A stretch of DNA of 14,169 bases from Oscillospiraceae bacterium (GTDB lineage Bacteria > Bacillota > Clostridia > Oscillospirales > Ruminococcaceae), in assembly GCA_016295145.1 (NCBI GenBank), contig JAEDLR010000053.1, positions 1 to 14,169 on the forward strand, read 5' to 3'. The position numbers and the translations under genes are program-made. The stretch's first letter is position 1, and the number at the start of each line of letters is the position of its first letter. Below the pieces are notes generated by a model. The model saw nothing but the letters and a program-made list of their open reading frames with translations, did not search any database and was not told the origin of the DNA. Positions 6,592-13,887 of this stretch are shown here, piece after piece.

Positions 6592-7104
6592 TTACTTCTG
6601 ATTTGCCGCACGATCTTTCATCTGTGCGGTACGCAGCTCGCCCATCACGCGCTGATACAAACGCATCAGTGTGCGCTCCTTGGGATTCTGGTTGGACTGG
6701 GTCGCCTTGATTGCCATACGGTATGCGCCGCCGGTGGTCAGGAAATAGACATAGTGCGTCTGTGCCATGGGCAGCTCAAAGGATGATGCAGGCTCGGCAT
6801 CCTCAAGATATTGTGCTGCATTGTTGACAAACAGACGGGTTGCCTGTACCACTGCGGGATAACGCTGTGCCGCACCGGAATAATCCGCGCCATTGCTGAA
6901 ATACAGGTTTGCGGCACCATTGACAAAACAAGCCATCGTGGTAATGACAGTCGGCGACATGGGCATATCAACAATCACACCGTAGAGGGTATGTTCGGTC
7001 AAAAACTGGGTAAAATTGGAGGGAGAAAGACGCAGTGCCTGACTGCGGGTTTTTAAATACTCCTTTGATACGGGAACTCTGGAAAGAGAGCGTACAGTAG
7101 CCAT
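6592..7104 (-). CDS. Unrecognised 170-residue cytosolic protein
   Basis: I do not recognise the family. The ATG at 7104 is preferred over one at 7143 because an AAAGGA SD lies about 12 bases before it and the upstream 13 residues look like translated leader. The protein has no signal peptide and no clear membrane helix. A hydrophobic stretch (about 40-75, YGVIVDMPMSPTVITTMACF, then LYFSNG) is followed by a predicted helix (VVQATRLFVNNAAQYLED). Strand-like THYVYFLTTGGAYRM comes next, then a basic, Gln-rich helical tail ending in NQK. It has a single cysteine. It is the first gene of a probable operon with trpS, mazG and rqcP, 38 bases before trpS. Good promoter, SD and position support expression. 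Mixed alpha/beta composition is visible, but no function can be assigned. Confidence 0.8.
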   Translation of the reverse strand: MATVRSLSRVPVSKEYLKTRSQALRLSPSNFTQFLTEHTLYGVIVDMPMSPTVITTMACFVNGAANLYFSNGADYSGAAQRYPAVVQATRLFVNNAAQYLEDAEPASSFELPMAQTHYVYFLTTGGAYRMAIKATQSNQNPKERTLMRLYQRVMGELRTAQMKDRAANQK

Positions 7105-7136
7105 GATAACAAATCGTCCTTTCAAAATTCGGGCAT

Positions 7137-7151
7137 ATGACACAGCGTCAT
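7137..7151. repeat. Short inverted repeat in the leader of the trpS-mazG operon
   Basis: ATGAC (7137-7141) and GTCAT (7147-7151) form a perfect 5-bp inverted repeat around ACAGC. It lies about 10-25 bases downstream of the predicted transcription start of the minus-strand operon. It could be an operator half-site pair or a weak hairpin; chance is also likely at this length. Confidence 0.25.
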
Positions 7152-7167
7152 TGCACTAATACAACTC

Positions 7168-7196
7168 ATTATAACACATATTTTCAAAGATTGCAA
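7168..7196 (-). promoter_or_regulatory. Sigma-A promoter for the unknown gene-trpS-mazG-rqcP operon
   Basis: On the minus strand TTGCAA (7191-7196) and a perfect TATAAT (7168-7173) are separated by exactly 17 bases. The predicted transcript starts near 7161, giving a leader of about 57 bases before the ATG at 7104. No other promoter of comparable quality is seen between the four genes. Confidence 0.75.
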
Positions 7197-7226
7197 CATA
7201 AATTTGAGTATTCCCCATAGATTTTT

Positions 7227-7254
7227 TTGCAAGCATCCGCACAAATCGTATAAA
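7227..7254 (+). promoter_or_regulatory. Sigma-A promoter of the flippase gene
   Basis: TTGCAA (7227-7232) is followed after 16 bases by TATAAA (7249-7254). Transcription would start near 7261, about 18 bases before the ATG at 7279, with the GGAG ribosome binding site at 7269-7272 inside this short leader. The -35 box is 30 bases from the divergent one at 7191-7196. Confidence 0.65.
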
Positions 7255-7278
7255 ACCTTGTGCAGAACGGAGCAGCCC

Positions 7279-8850
7279 ATGAAAACACAAAGCGTAATCA
7301 AAGGGTCTGTCATACTAATGGCGTCTGTTATTTTTGCAAAGCTTTGCGGAGCGTTGTTCCGTATTCCGCTGACACAGCTTCTGGGCGGCACGGGCATGGG
7401 ATATTTCTCATCGGCATACGGTGTCTTTTTGCCTGTTTTCGCGCTATCCGTCACGGGTATGAATACCGCTGTAGCGACTCTCACCGCAGAAGCCGCCGCC
7501 AAGGGCGATCATGCGGTCATACAAGCGGTTCGTAGCTGTGCGTTTCGTTTGTTTGGCGTTCTGGGACTTTTTGGAAGCACAGTTTTGTTTGTCTGTGCAA
7601 AGCCCATCTGCGATCATCTGCTTGGGAATCCCCCTGCAGCACTTGCCGTGCAGATGCTCTCCCCAACGGTGTTCATCTGCTGTATCAGCGCGGTATTCCG
7701 CGGTAGCTGCGAGGGTCTGCGCTGTATGACCCCCACTGCCCTTTCGCAATGTGCCGAAGGCGTTACACGGGTGATATGCGGTGTGCTGCTCTGCCACCTT
7801 GCCGTATCGCAAAAAATCACCCTTGGAGGCAAAGATACGCTGGCAGACGGTGCAGCGGCTGCTATACTAGGCGTGACCATCTCTGCGGCGGCAGGGCTGC
7901 TATTTTTGATCTGTGTGCCCTTTCGTATCCAGAAAGCCAAACTGCCCTGTACTGCGCGCAAAACCCTTTACCGCCGATTGGTGCGCATACTCATCCCTGT
8001 AGCCATCGGTTCACTGGTCACGAATCTCACCACGCTGACCGATCTGTTTACGGTGCTGCACTGTCTCACCGATGTGATACGCAAAGCACCGGCACAATTC
8101 GGCTACACCGCCATGCCCTCTCATGATGAGGCGGCGGCAACCGCTAATTTTCTGTACGGTGCTTTTTCGGGATTGGCGGTGACGGTATTCAATCTGGTAC
8201 CGTCGGTCACCAACATGATGAGCAAAAGTGTGCTGCCTGCCTTTGCAGATGCCTGTGCCCGGATGGACAAATCTGCAATGGAGCGCGATGCCAAAACGGC
8301 ACTTTCCGCCACTGCATTTCTCTGTATTCCGGCAGGGCTGGGCATTTTCGCGCTGGCACAGCCGATTTTGACGCTGTTGTTTCCCTTGCGCACTGCCGAG
8401 GTAACTGCCGCCGCGCCGCCGCTGATGATTCTTGGCATCGCGGTGATATTTCTTGCGCTGACCCAACCGATCTTCAGTATGCTGCAAGCGGCAGGCTATG
8501 CCGATCAGACCGTTTGGGTGATGCTTTGGGGGCTGGGCATCAAAGTGGCAGGCAATTTGGTGTTGATGCGTCTTGCTGCCATTCATCTCAACGGTGCGGC
8601 AATTGCCACGCTGCTGTGCTACGCAGTGATCCTTCTGCGCGGATATGCCGTATTGAAGCAGAAAACAGGTATCGAAATTCCCATAGGGCAGATCTGCGGA
8701 AAATACCTTGCCGCAGGGGGACTGTGTGCTGCCACGGCAAAGCTGATGTACGGACGACTTGCGCATTTCGGCAATGCCCCTGCCCTGCTGCTTGCCATTG
8801 GCTGCGGCGGCGTGGTATATCTGCTATCCTGCTATCTCACACGAAAATGA
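7279..8850 (+). CDS. SpoVB/YabM-type polysaccharide or lipid-linked oligosaccharide flippase
   Basis: This is a 523-residue polytopic membrane protein of the MVF/MATE-related flippase superfamily, with about 13-14 hydrophobic segments. The N-terminus (SVIKGSVILMASVIFAKLCG) and segment FRGSCEGLRCMTPTALSQ (140-157) closely resemble the FRGxxxGLxxMxPTAxSQ signature of SpoVB-like proteins. Members move lipid-linked sugars, including peptidoglycan precursors, across the membrane; the substrate here is unknown. The ATG at 7279 is chosen because GGAG lies 6 bases upstream and the frame upstream starts only at a TTG without a ribosome binding site. It is divergent from a cluster with mazG and rqcP. 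In Bacillus yabM (same family), yabN and yabO are adjacent and co-oriented, so YabM is the best analogue. It might serve in cell-wall growth rather than sporulation. Confidence 0.88.
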   Translation: MKTQSVIKGSVILMASVIFAKLCGALFRIPLTQLLGGTGMGYFSSAYGVFLPVFALSVTGMNTAVATLTAEAAAKGDHAVIQAVRSCAFRLFGVLGLFGSTVLFVCAKPICDHLLGNPPAALAVQMLSPTVFICCISAVFRGSCEGLRCMTPTALSQCAEGVTRVICGVLLCHLAVSQKITLGGKDTLADGAAAAILGVTISAAAGLLFLICVPFRIQKAKLPCTARKTLYRRLVRILIPVAIGSLVTNLTTLTDLFTVLHCLTDVIRKAPAQFGYTAMPSHDEAAATANFLYGAFSGLAVTVFNLVPSVTNMMSKSVLPAFADACARMDKSAMERDAKTALSATAFLCIPAGLGIFALAQPILTLLFPLRTAEVTAAAPPLMILGIAVIFLALTQPIFSMLQAAGYADQTVWVMLWGLGIKVAGNLVLMRLAAIHLNGAAIATLLCYAVILLRGYAVLKQKTGIEIPIGQICGKYLAAGGLCAATAKLMYGRLAHFGNAPALLLAIGCGGVVYLLSCYLTRK

Positions 8851-8880
8851 AAACGGTACCCCAACTACGAAGGGGTACCG
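8841..8880 (-). terminator. Rho-independent terminator of the fatty-acid operon
   Basis: CGGTACCCC (8854-8862) and GGGGTACCG (8872-8880) form a perfect 9-bp stem with a 9-base loop. On the minus strand it is followed by TTTTCATTTTCG, a good T tract, and it begins 22 bases after the accA stop codon. The T tract overlaps the last codons and stop of the convergent flippase gene. In the plus direction there is no immediate T tract, so it is weaker for the flippase. Confidence 0.8.
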
Positions 8881-8902
8881 CTGACGTGATTGAAACGTTG
8901 TT

Positions 8903-9694
8903 TTATTCCTCGCGATAGACGCCAAAGGCGCGGTATCTGTGGTAACGGTTCTCCAGCAGATCATACTTGGGCATGGATGCCAGATGACAAATATCTTCCA
9001 CCAGTTCGCGCTTAAGATTCTCGCACATCATATCAAAATGGGAAAAATCCTCGGCAATGATCTTTTCCGCAACCTGAAATTCCAACATATCTTTTGCGGT
9101 GATATGCAACGCCTCGCAAGCTTCCTCTACACGCTGGGCATCCTTCCACAGGATATTGGCACAGCCTTCGGGAGCAATGACAGAATACACGGCGTTTTCC
9201 AGCATATACACCCGATCTGCAACGGCAAGGCCCAATGCGCCGCCGCTACCGCCCTCACCGATAATTACGGAAATGACAGGGGTTTGCAAACCCATCATCT
9301 CCACAAGATTTTCAGCAATGGCTTCGCCCTGGCCCCGTTCCTCAGCATCTACGCCGCAGAACGCACCCATGGTATCCACAAAGCAAACCACAGGGCGTTG
9401 GAATTTTTCTGCCTGTTTCATCAAACGCAGTGCCTTGCGGTACCCTTCCGGTTTAGGGCAGCCAAAATTATGCGCCATGCGCGATTGCAGATCTGCGCCC
9501 TTTTCAATGCCGATGAATGTAGTGGGAATGCCGCCCAGATATCCGATGCCGCCGATAATTGCCGCATCATCGGCAAAACGGCGGTCGCCATGAAGCTCGA
9601 TGCGCTTGTCAAACAACTCCTCGATATAGGCTGCCGCGGTGGGTCTAGCGCCTGCACGGGCGGTTTTAAATACCTGATAAATGCTCTTGCTCAT
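8903..9694 (-). CDS. accA: Acetyl-CoA carboxylase carboxyltransferase, alpha subunit
   Basis: AccA pairs with AccD to transfer the carboxyl group from biotin to acetyl-CoA, making malonyl-CoA. The 263-residue protein shows LHGDRRFADD (35-44), FGCPKPEGYRKALRLM (77-92), DTMGAFCGVDAEERGQGEA (107-125), GEGGSGGAL (147-155) and SVIAPEGCANILW (171-183). It is shorter than the about 320 residues of the E. coli protein, missing mainly the N-terminal extension, as in several Firmicutes. The usual DTPGAYPG is DTMGAFCG here, a variant near the active-site loop. Its ATG overlaps the accD stop by four bases (ATGA), which suggests coupled 1:1 translation of the two subunits. It is the last gene of the operon and is followed by a terminator. 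Confidence 0.96.
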   Translation of the reverse strand: MSKSIYQVFKTARAGARPTAAAYIEELFDKRIELHGDRRFADDAAIIGGIGYLGGIPTTFIGIEKGADLQSRMAHNFGCPKPEGYRKALRLMKQAEKFQRPVVCFVDTMGAFCGVDAEERGQGEAIAENLVEMMGLQTPVISVIIGEGGSGGALGLAVADRVYMLENAVYSVIAPEGCANILWKDAQRVEEACEALHITAKDMLEFQVAEKIIAEDFSHFDMMCENLKRELVEDICHLASMPKYDLLENRYHRYRAFGVYREE

Positions 9695-10524
9695 GCCGAT
9701 CTACCCACCTTTCGATGCTGCGAACAAAGAAGCCCCAAGGTTTCTCTCATGTTTTCCCGCGAAACGATGGCGTCCACAAAGCCATGCTCCAGCATAAATT
9801 CCGCCGTCTGGAAATTCTCGGGGAATGCCGTTTTTGCTGTTTGCTGAATGACGCGCTTGCCTGCAAAACCGATCAGTGCTTTCGGCTCTGCAAGAATAAT
9901 ATCGCCCTCCATCGCAAAGCTTGCCGTGACACCGCCTGTGGTCGGGTCAGTCAACACTGCAATATACAGATTGCCTGCCCGCCCGTGTCGCTGTACCGCA
10001 CCGCTGACCTTTGCCATCTGCATCAGTGAGAGAATACTCTCCTGCATTCTTGCACCGCCAGAACAGCAAAAGCCGATCACGGGCAGTTTCTGCTTGGTGG
10101 CATACTCAAACAGTCGGGTGATTTTCTCACCCACTGCCGAGCCCATACTTGCCATGATAAAGCGCGAATCCATGATAAAAATACAGGCAGGTACGGAACC
10201 GATCTTTGCTCTGCCGCAAATCACAGCTTCCTTTTCGCCGGTCTGCTCCTTTGCCTGACGCAGCTTATCATCATATTTTGGGAAATCAAGGAAGTTTTTG
10301 CTTTCGATATTAGAAAACATCTCTTTGAAAGTGCCGTCGTCGCACACCATGCTAATGCGGTCTTTGGGGGTAACACGATAGTATGCGCCGCAATCGGGGC
10401 AGACCATATACCGCTTCATTAATGTTTTACGGGAATGTTCCGTACCACAGTTTTTGCAGGTATAGCGTTCATCACGGGGTTCAAAACGAAACGCTTCCTT
10501 GACCTTACGGATCAAATTTTCCAT
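9691..10524 (-). CDS. accD: Acetyl-CoA carboxylase carboxyltransferase, beta subunit
   Basis: AccD is the zinc-finger partner of AccA in the carboxyltransferase of acetyl-CoA carboxylase. The 277-residue protein has the N-terminal four-cysteine zinc ribbon CKNC...CPDC (C23, C26, C42, C45). It then has the crotonase-fold core with CSGGARMQESILSLMQMAK, DPTTGGVTASFAM and GDIILAEPKALIGFAGKRV, all typical of the family. The start has an AAGGAG SD five bases upstream that overlaps the fabZ stop codon, and the gap to fabZ is only nine bases. Its stop overlaps the accA start (ATGA). The biotin carrier and biotin carboxylase needed for activity are not encoded in the window. Confidence 0.96.
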   Translation of the reverse strand: MENLIRKVKEAFRFEPRDERYTCKNCGTEHSRKTLMKRYMVCPDCGAYYRVTPKDRISMVCDDGTFKEMFSNIESKNFLDFPKYDDKLRQAKEQTGEKEAVICGRAKIGSVPACIFIMDSRFIMASMGSAVGEKITRLFEYATKQKLPVIGFCCSGGARMQESILSLMQMAKVSGAVQRHGRAGNLYIAVLTDPTTGGVTASFAMEGDIILAEPKALIGFAGKRVIQQTAKTAFPENFQTAEFMLEHGFVDAIVSRENMRETLGLLCSQHRKVGRSA

Positions 10525-10533
10525 AGTTACTCC

Positions 10534-10959
10534 TTACAGCTTCTGCACGGCAAAGGAAAACTCTGCGCTGATGCAGAGGGTATCGCCGACATAGCCCTTG
10601 CCGCTTGCAAAATAAAAGGGGCCCTTCTGCTTTTCAATTACACACTCGGTGCGGAACACATCGCCAGGGCGCACGGGCTTGCGAAACTTCACGTTGTTCA
10701 GCCCTGTATACAGCGTGCGCACGCCATTTGGCGCATCGGCGATCGCATCCTGCAGCAATACACAGGTGGATTGCGCAAGAATCTCGCACTGTATCACACC
10801 GGGGACGATGGGCTCATCGGGAAAATGCCCTTTCAGAAACCACTCATCGCCGGTAATGGCAAGCTTACCGTGTGCAACACCGTCAATGACCTCTGCCTCA
10901 TCCAGTAAAAGCATCACATCGCGGTGGGGAAGAATTTTCATCAGTTCTTCGCGATTCAT
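10534..10959 (-). CDS. fabZ: 3-hydroxyacyl-ACP dehydratase FabZ
   Basis: FabZ removes water from 3-hydroxyacyl-ACP to give trans-2-enoyl-ACP in the elongation cycle. The 141-residue length and hot-dog fold motifs fit: LPHRDVMLLLDE near the N-terminus, then GHFPDEPIVPGVIQCEILAQ with catalytic H45 and E59 at the expected 14-residue distance. NVKFRKPVRPGD follows in the usual place. The ATG overlaps the fabF stop by four bases (ATGA). In many Clostridia accB lies between fabF and fabZ and accC between fabZ and accD; here both spaces are closed. Confidence 0.96.
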   Translation of the reverse strand: MNREELMKILPHRDVMLLLDEAEVIDGVAHGKLAITGDEWFLKGHFPDEPIVPGVIQCEILAQSTCVLLQDAIADAPNGVRTLYTGLNNVKFRKPVRPGDVFRTECVIEKQKGPFYFASGKGYVGDTLCISAEFSFAVQKL

Positions 10960-12188
10960 GCCTGCACCTTCTTGAATGCAACACAGGCATTATGGCCGCC
11001 AAAGCCCAGTGATGTGGAAATCGCCAGCGAAACAGGCGTTTTGACGGGGGTATTGGGGGTATAGTCCAAATCCAGTTCAGGGTCTGCTTCTTTCAGGTTG
11101 ATGGTAGGCGGAATTACATCGTTGTGCAATGCCAGAATCGCAGCAATTGCCTCCACTGCACCGGCTGCGCCAAGCATATGACCGGTCATGGACTTGGTCG
11201 AGCTGATATGCAGCTTCTTTGCTTGCTCACCGAATGCTTTTTTCAGCGCGGTGGTCTCGGTTTTATCATTCATTGCAGTGCCTGTGCCGTGGGCATTGAC
11301 ATAAATCTGCGAGGGATCCACATCTGCCATATCCTTGCAAGCCAGCGTAATGGCTCTTGCCACCTGTGCTGCCTCAGGATCGGGCGCAGTGACATGGTGT
11401 GCGTCACAGGTTGCACCGTAACCGCATACCTCTGCATAGATCTTTGCACCGCGCGCAACGGCGTGCTCGTACTCCTCAAGAATCAGCGTACCTGCGCCCT
11501 CACCCATAATAAAGCCGCCTCTGCGCGCATCAAAGGGCAGAGATGCAGCATCAGGATCTTTGGCACTGCTCAGTGCCATAGCGTTGCCGAATCCCACCAG
11601 AGCAAGGGGCGAAATGGCTGCCTCTGAACCGCCGCAGATGATGGCGGTCTGTGTACCCATGGCAATGGCACGATATGCCTCTCCGATGGCTGTGGTTCCG
11701 GTTGCACAGGCGGTAGAAATCGCCATATTGGCACCCTTTGCCTGAAAACGGATCGCAATGTTGCCGGCAGCGATGTTATAGATCATTTTGCTGATAAACT
11801 GCGGCGCAACCTTACGAGGGCCGCCCTCCAGCATAGAAATATGCTGCGCACAAAGGGTCTGGAATCCGCCAATGCCCGAACCGTAATACACACCAAGCTC
11901 CTCTGGCTCCAGTGTACCTGCAATGCCGCTGTCGTTCATTGCCTCTTGGGTTGCAGCAAGGGCAAACTGCACAAAGGGATCGGTCTTGCGTGCGGTGATC
12001 TTATCCAGAACAGCTGCGGCATCGAAATCCTTTACTTCAGCAGCAAGCTGCCAGTTATACGGTGTTGCGTCAAAGGCTTGAATAGGTGCAATGCCGTTTT
12101 TCCCCTCCAGAAGGGATGCCCAGAATGTGGGAACATCATTGCCCACGGGGGTCACAGCACCGATGCCCGTAACTACTACTCGTTTCAT
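10956..12188 (-). CDS. fabF: Beta-ketoacyl-ACP synthase II FabF
   Basis: FabF condenses malonyl-ACP with acyl-ACP, the chain-extending step. The 410-residue protein has the full thiolase-fold active site: C161 in STACATGTTA, H300 in VNAHGTGTAMND, and K332 and H337 in TKSMTGHMLGAAGAVEA. The glycine-rich C-terminal SLGFGGHNACVAF is intact. The ATG has an AAAGGA SD about 12 bases upstream. A 41-base gap separates it from fabG, containing nothing notable except this ribosome binding site. The four-base overlap with fabZ suggests translational coupling. Confidence 0.97.
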   Translation of the reverse strand: MKRVVVTGIGAVTPVGNDVPTFWASLLEGKNGIAPIQAFDATPYNWQLAAEVKDFDAAAVLDKITARKTDPFVQFALAATQEAMNDSGIAGTLEPEELGVYYGSGIGGFQTLCAQHISMLEGGPRKVAPQFISKMIYNIAAGNIAIRFQAKGANMAISTACATGTTAIGEAYRAIAMGTQTAIICGGSEAAISPLALVGFGNAMALSSAKDPDAASLPFDARRGGFIMGEGAGTLILEEYEHAVARGAKIYAEVCGYGATCDAHHVTAPDPEAAQVARAITLACKDMADVDPSQIYVNAHGTGTAMNDKTETTALKKAFGEQAKKLHISSTKSMTGHMLGAAGAVEAIAAILALHNDVIPPTINLKEADPELDLDYTPNTPVKTPVSLAISTSLGFGGHNACVAFKKVQA

Positions 12189-12229
12189 CTCAACGTGATT
12201 TCCTTTCTGTATTCTCAGTAAATGCAGTA

Positions 12230-12967
12230 TTACATCGCCATGCCGCCGTCAATGCGGATGACTTCACCGGTGATATAATCTGCCATAGGCGATGCCAAAA
12301 ATGCCACTAGCGCGGCAACTTCTTCGGGCTTGCCCATACGCTTCATGGGAATGGCATTCATCACCTCAGGCTGATTCTGAAACGCCTCGGTCATATCCGT
12401 GGCGATGAATCCTGGGGCGATGGCATTGCAGCAGATACCACGGGGGGCAAGTTCCTTTGCAATGCTTTTGGTCATGCCGATGAGCCCTGCCTTGGAAGCC
12501 GCATAATTGACCTGCCCTGCATTGCCCATCAAACCTGCCACCGAGCTGACATTGATGATCTTACCGCTGCGCTGCTTTGCCATCACAGGGTAGACCTGTT
12601 TCAGGATGTTGAACGCACCCGTCAGGTTGATATCAATGACCGCTGCAAATTCCTCTGGCTTCATGGAAAGCATCAGTTTATCTTTGGTGATGCCGGCGTT
12701 GTTCACGCAGATATCAATGCTGCCAAAGGTCTTGTGTATCTCGCTGACAGTCGCCTTGGCTGCATCAAAATCGGCGACATTGCAGCAATATGACTTTGCC
12801 TGCACAGGATATGCAGCAAGCAACCGCAAGGTTTCTTCTGCCTTTTCGGCGTTGCCTGCGTAAATCAACGCAATATTGGCACCCATCTCCGCAAGGGCGA
12901 TGCATACTGCTCTGCCAATGCCCCGGGAGCCGCCTGTAACGATGGCTGTTTTTCCGGTAAGCGTCAT
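12230..12967 (-). CDS. fabG: 3-oxoacyl-ACP reductase FabG
   Basis: FabG reduces 3-oxoacyl-ACP to 3-hydroxyacyl-ACP with NADPH. This 245-residue short-chain dehydrogenase has the cofactor motif TGGSRGIG (11-18), NNAGITKD (89-96) and catalytic N114, S142, Y155 and K159 (in NYAASKAGLIGMTKS). The C-terminal GEVIRIDGGMAM is typical of the family. Its ATG overlaps the fabD stop by four bases (ATGA), so translation is probably coupled. The position between fabD and fabF separates it from the many unrelated SDR enzymes. Confidence 0.97.
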   Translation of the reverse strand: MTLTGKTAIVTGGSRGIGRAVCIALAEMGANIALIYAGNAEKAEETLRLLAAYPVQAKSYCCNVADFDAAKATVSEIHKTFGSIDICVNNAGITKDKLMLSMKPEEFAAVIDINLTGAFNILKQVYPVMAKQRSGKIINVSSVAGLMGNAGQVNYAASKAGLIGMTKSIAKELAPRGICCNAIAPGFIATDMTEAFQNQPEVMNAIPMKRMGKPEEVAALVAFLASPMADYITGEVIRIDGGMAM

Positions 12968-13887
12968 GCCTGCGCCTCCTTTACGGCTGCAACCGCCACC
13001 TGCAAGGATGCCATATCTTCCACGGCATATGCCTTTGCATCCGGTACGATTTTGGCAATCAGCTTGACGAGGGTATTACCCACTCCGCACTCAATAAAGG
13101 TGTCATAGCCCTCTGCGTACAGCAAACGAATGGTATCCACCCAGCGCACAGGATTGTGAATCTGTGCCTGCATGGTAGCCTTCACAGCGTCATCATAGGG
13201 TTTTGCATAGGTATTGCTGATCACAGGCAGTTTCGGTGTGTTGATCTCCATATCGGCAATGGCTGCACCGAATGCCTCGGCTGCACTTGCCATCATGGGA
13301 GAATGAAAACCGCCGCCCACGGCAAGAGGCAACGCTCTGCCACCTGCTGCCTTCACCTCTGCATTGAATGCAGGCAGCGCATCGATCAGACCTGCGCAAA
13401 CCACCTGTCCGGGGGCGTTGTCATTGACGGCATACACGCCCTCATGCTTAGCGCAAAGTGCCTCTACTGCGGATTTTTCCAGTTTCAGCACAGCCACCAT
13501 GGATGCAGGCTGGGCTGCGGCTGCCTTTGCCATAGCGTTACCACGCTGACAGGCAATGGCAAAGCCGACCTCCGAGGTATATGCACCACCAAATGCCAGT
13601 GCAGGGATCTCGCCCAATGAAAAGCCTGCCAGTCCGTCAGGCTCTACACCCGATTCTCTCAGTGCCATGGCAGCAGCAATATCGGTCAGATACAAGCAGG
13701 GCTGTGTATTCTGCGTTTGCTTCAAGGTCTCGGCATCGGAATCGAAGCACTGCTGCAATGTACCTGTACGCTGTGCTTCGGCAGCGTCAAACAAAGCACG
13801 CACGCTTGCAAAGTGCTCGTAGAATTCCTTGCCCATGCCACTATGCTGTGCGCCCTGGCCGGAAAAAACAAATGCTATTTTACCCAT
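12964..13887 (-). CDS. fabD: Malonyl-CoA:ACP transacylase FabD
   Basis: FabD moves malonyl groups from CoA to ACP to supply the elongation cycle. The 307-residue protein shows the FSGQGAQHSGMGKEF opening (Q11 region), the nucleophile S90 in AGFSLGEIPALAF, R115 in CQRGNAMA, and the catalytic H195 in GGFHSPMM. The ATG has a strong AAAGGAG SD seven bases upstream. It overlaps the end of fabK by 13 bases and the start of fabG by four. The end of the protein (VEDMASLQVAVAAVKEAQA) matches the usual FabD C-terminus, so the gene appears complete. Confidence 0.97.
   Translation of the reverse strand: MGKIAFVFSGQGAQHSGMGKEFYEHFASVRALFDAAEAQRTGTLQQCFDSDAETLKQTQNTQPCLYLTDIAAAMALRESGVEPDGLAGFSLGEIPALAFGGAYTSEVGFAIACQRGNAMAKAAAAQPASMVAVLKLEKSAVEALCAKHEGVYAVNDNAPGQVVCAGLIDALPAFNAEVKAAGGRALPLAVGGGFHSPMMASAAEAFGAAIADMEINTPKLPVISNTYAKPYDDAVKATMQAQIHNPVRWVDTIRLLYAEGYDTFIECGVGNTLVKLIAKIVPDAKAYAVEDMASLQVAVAAVKEAQA

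Noticed and set aside
8939..9847. Plus-strand open frame of 302 codons opposite accA and the end of accD
   Set aside because: It is a shadow of well-conserved acc genes, and the translation resembles no protein.
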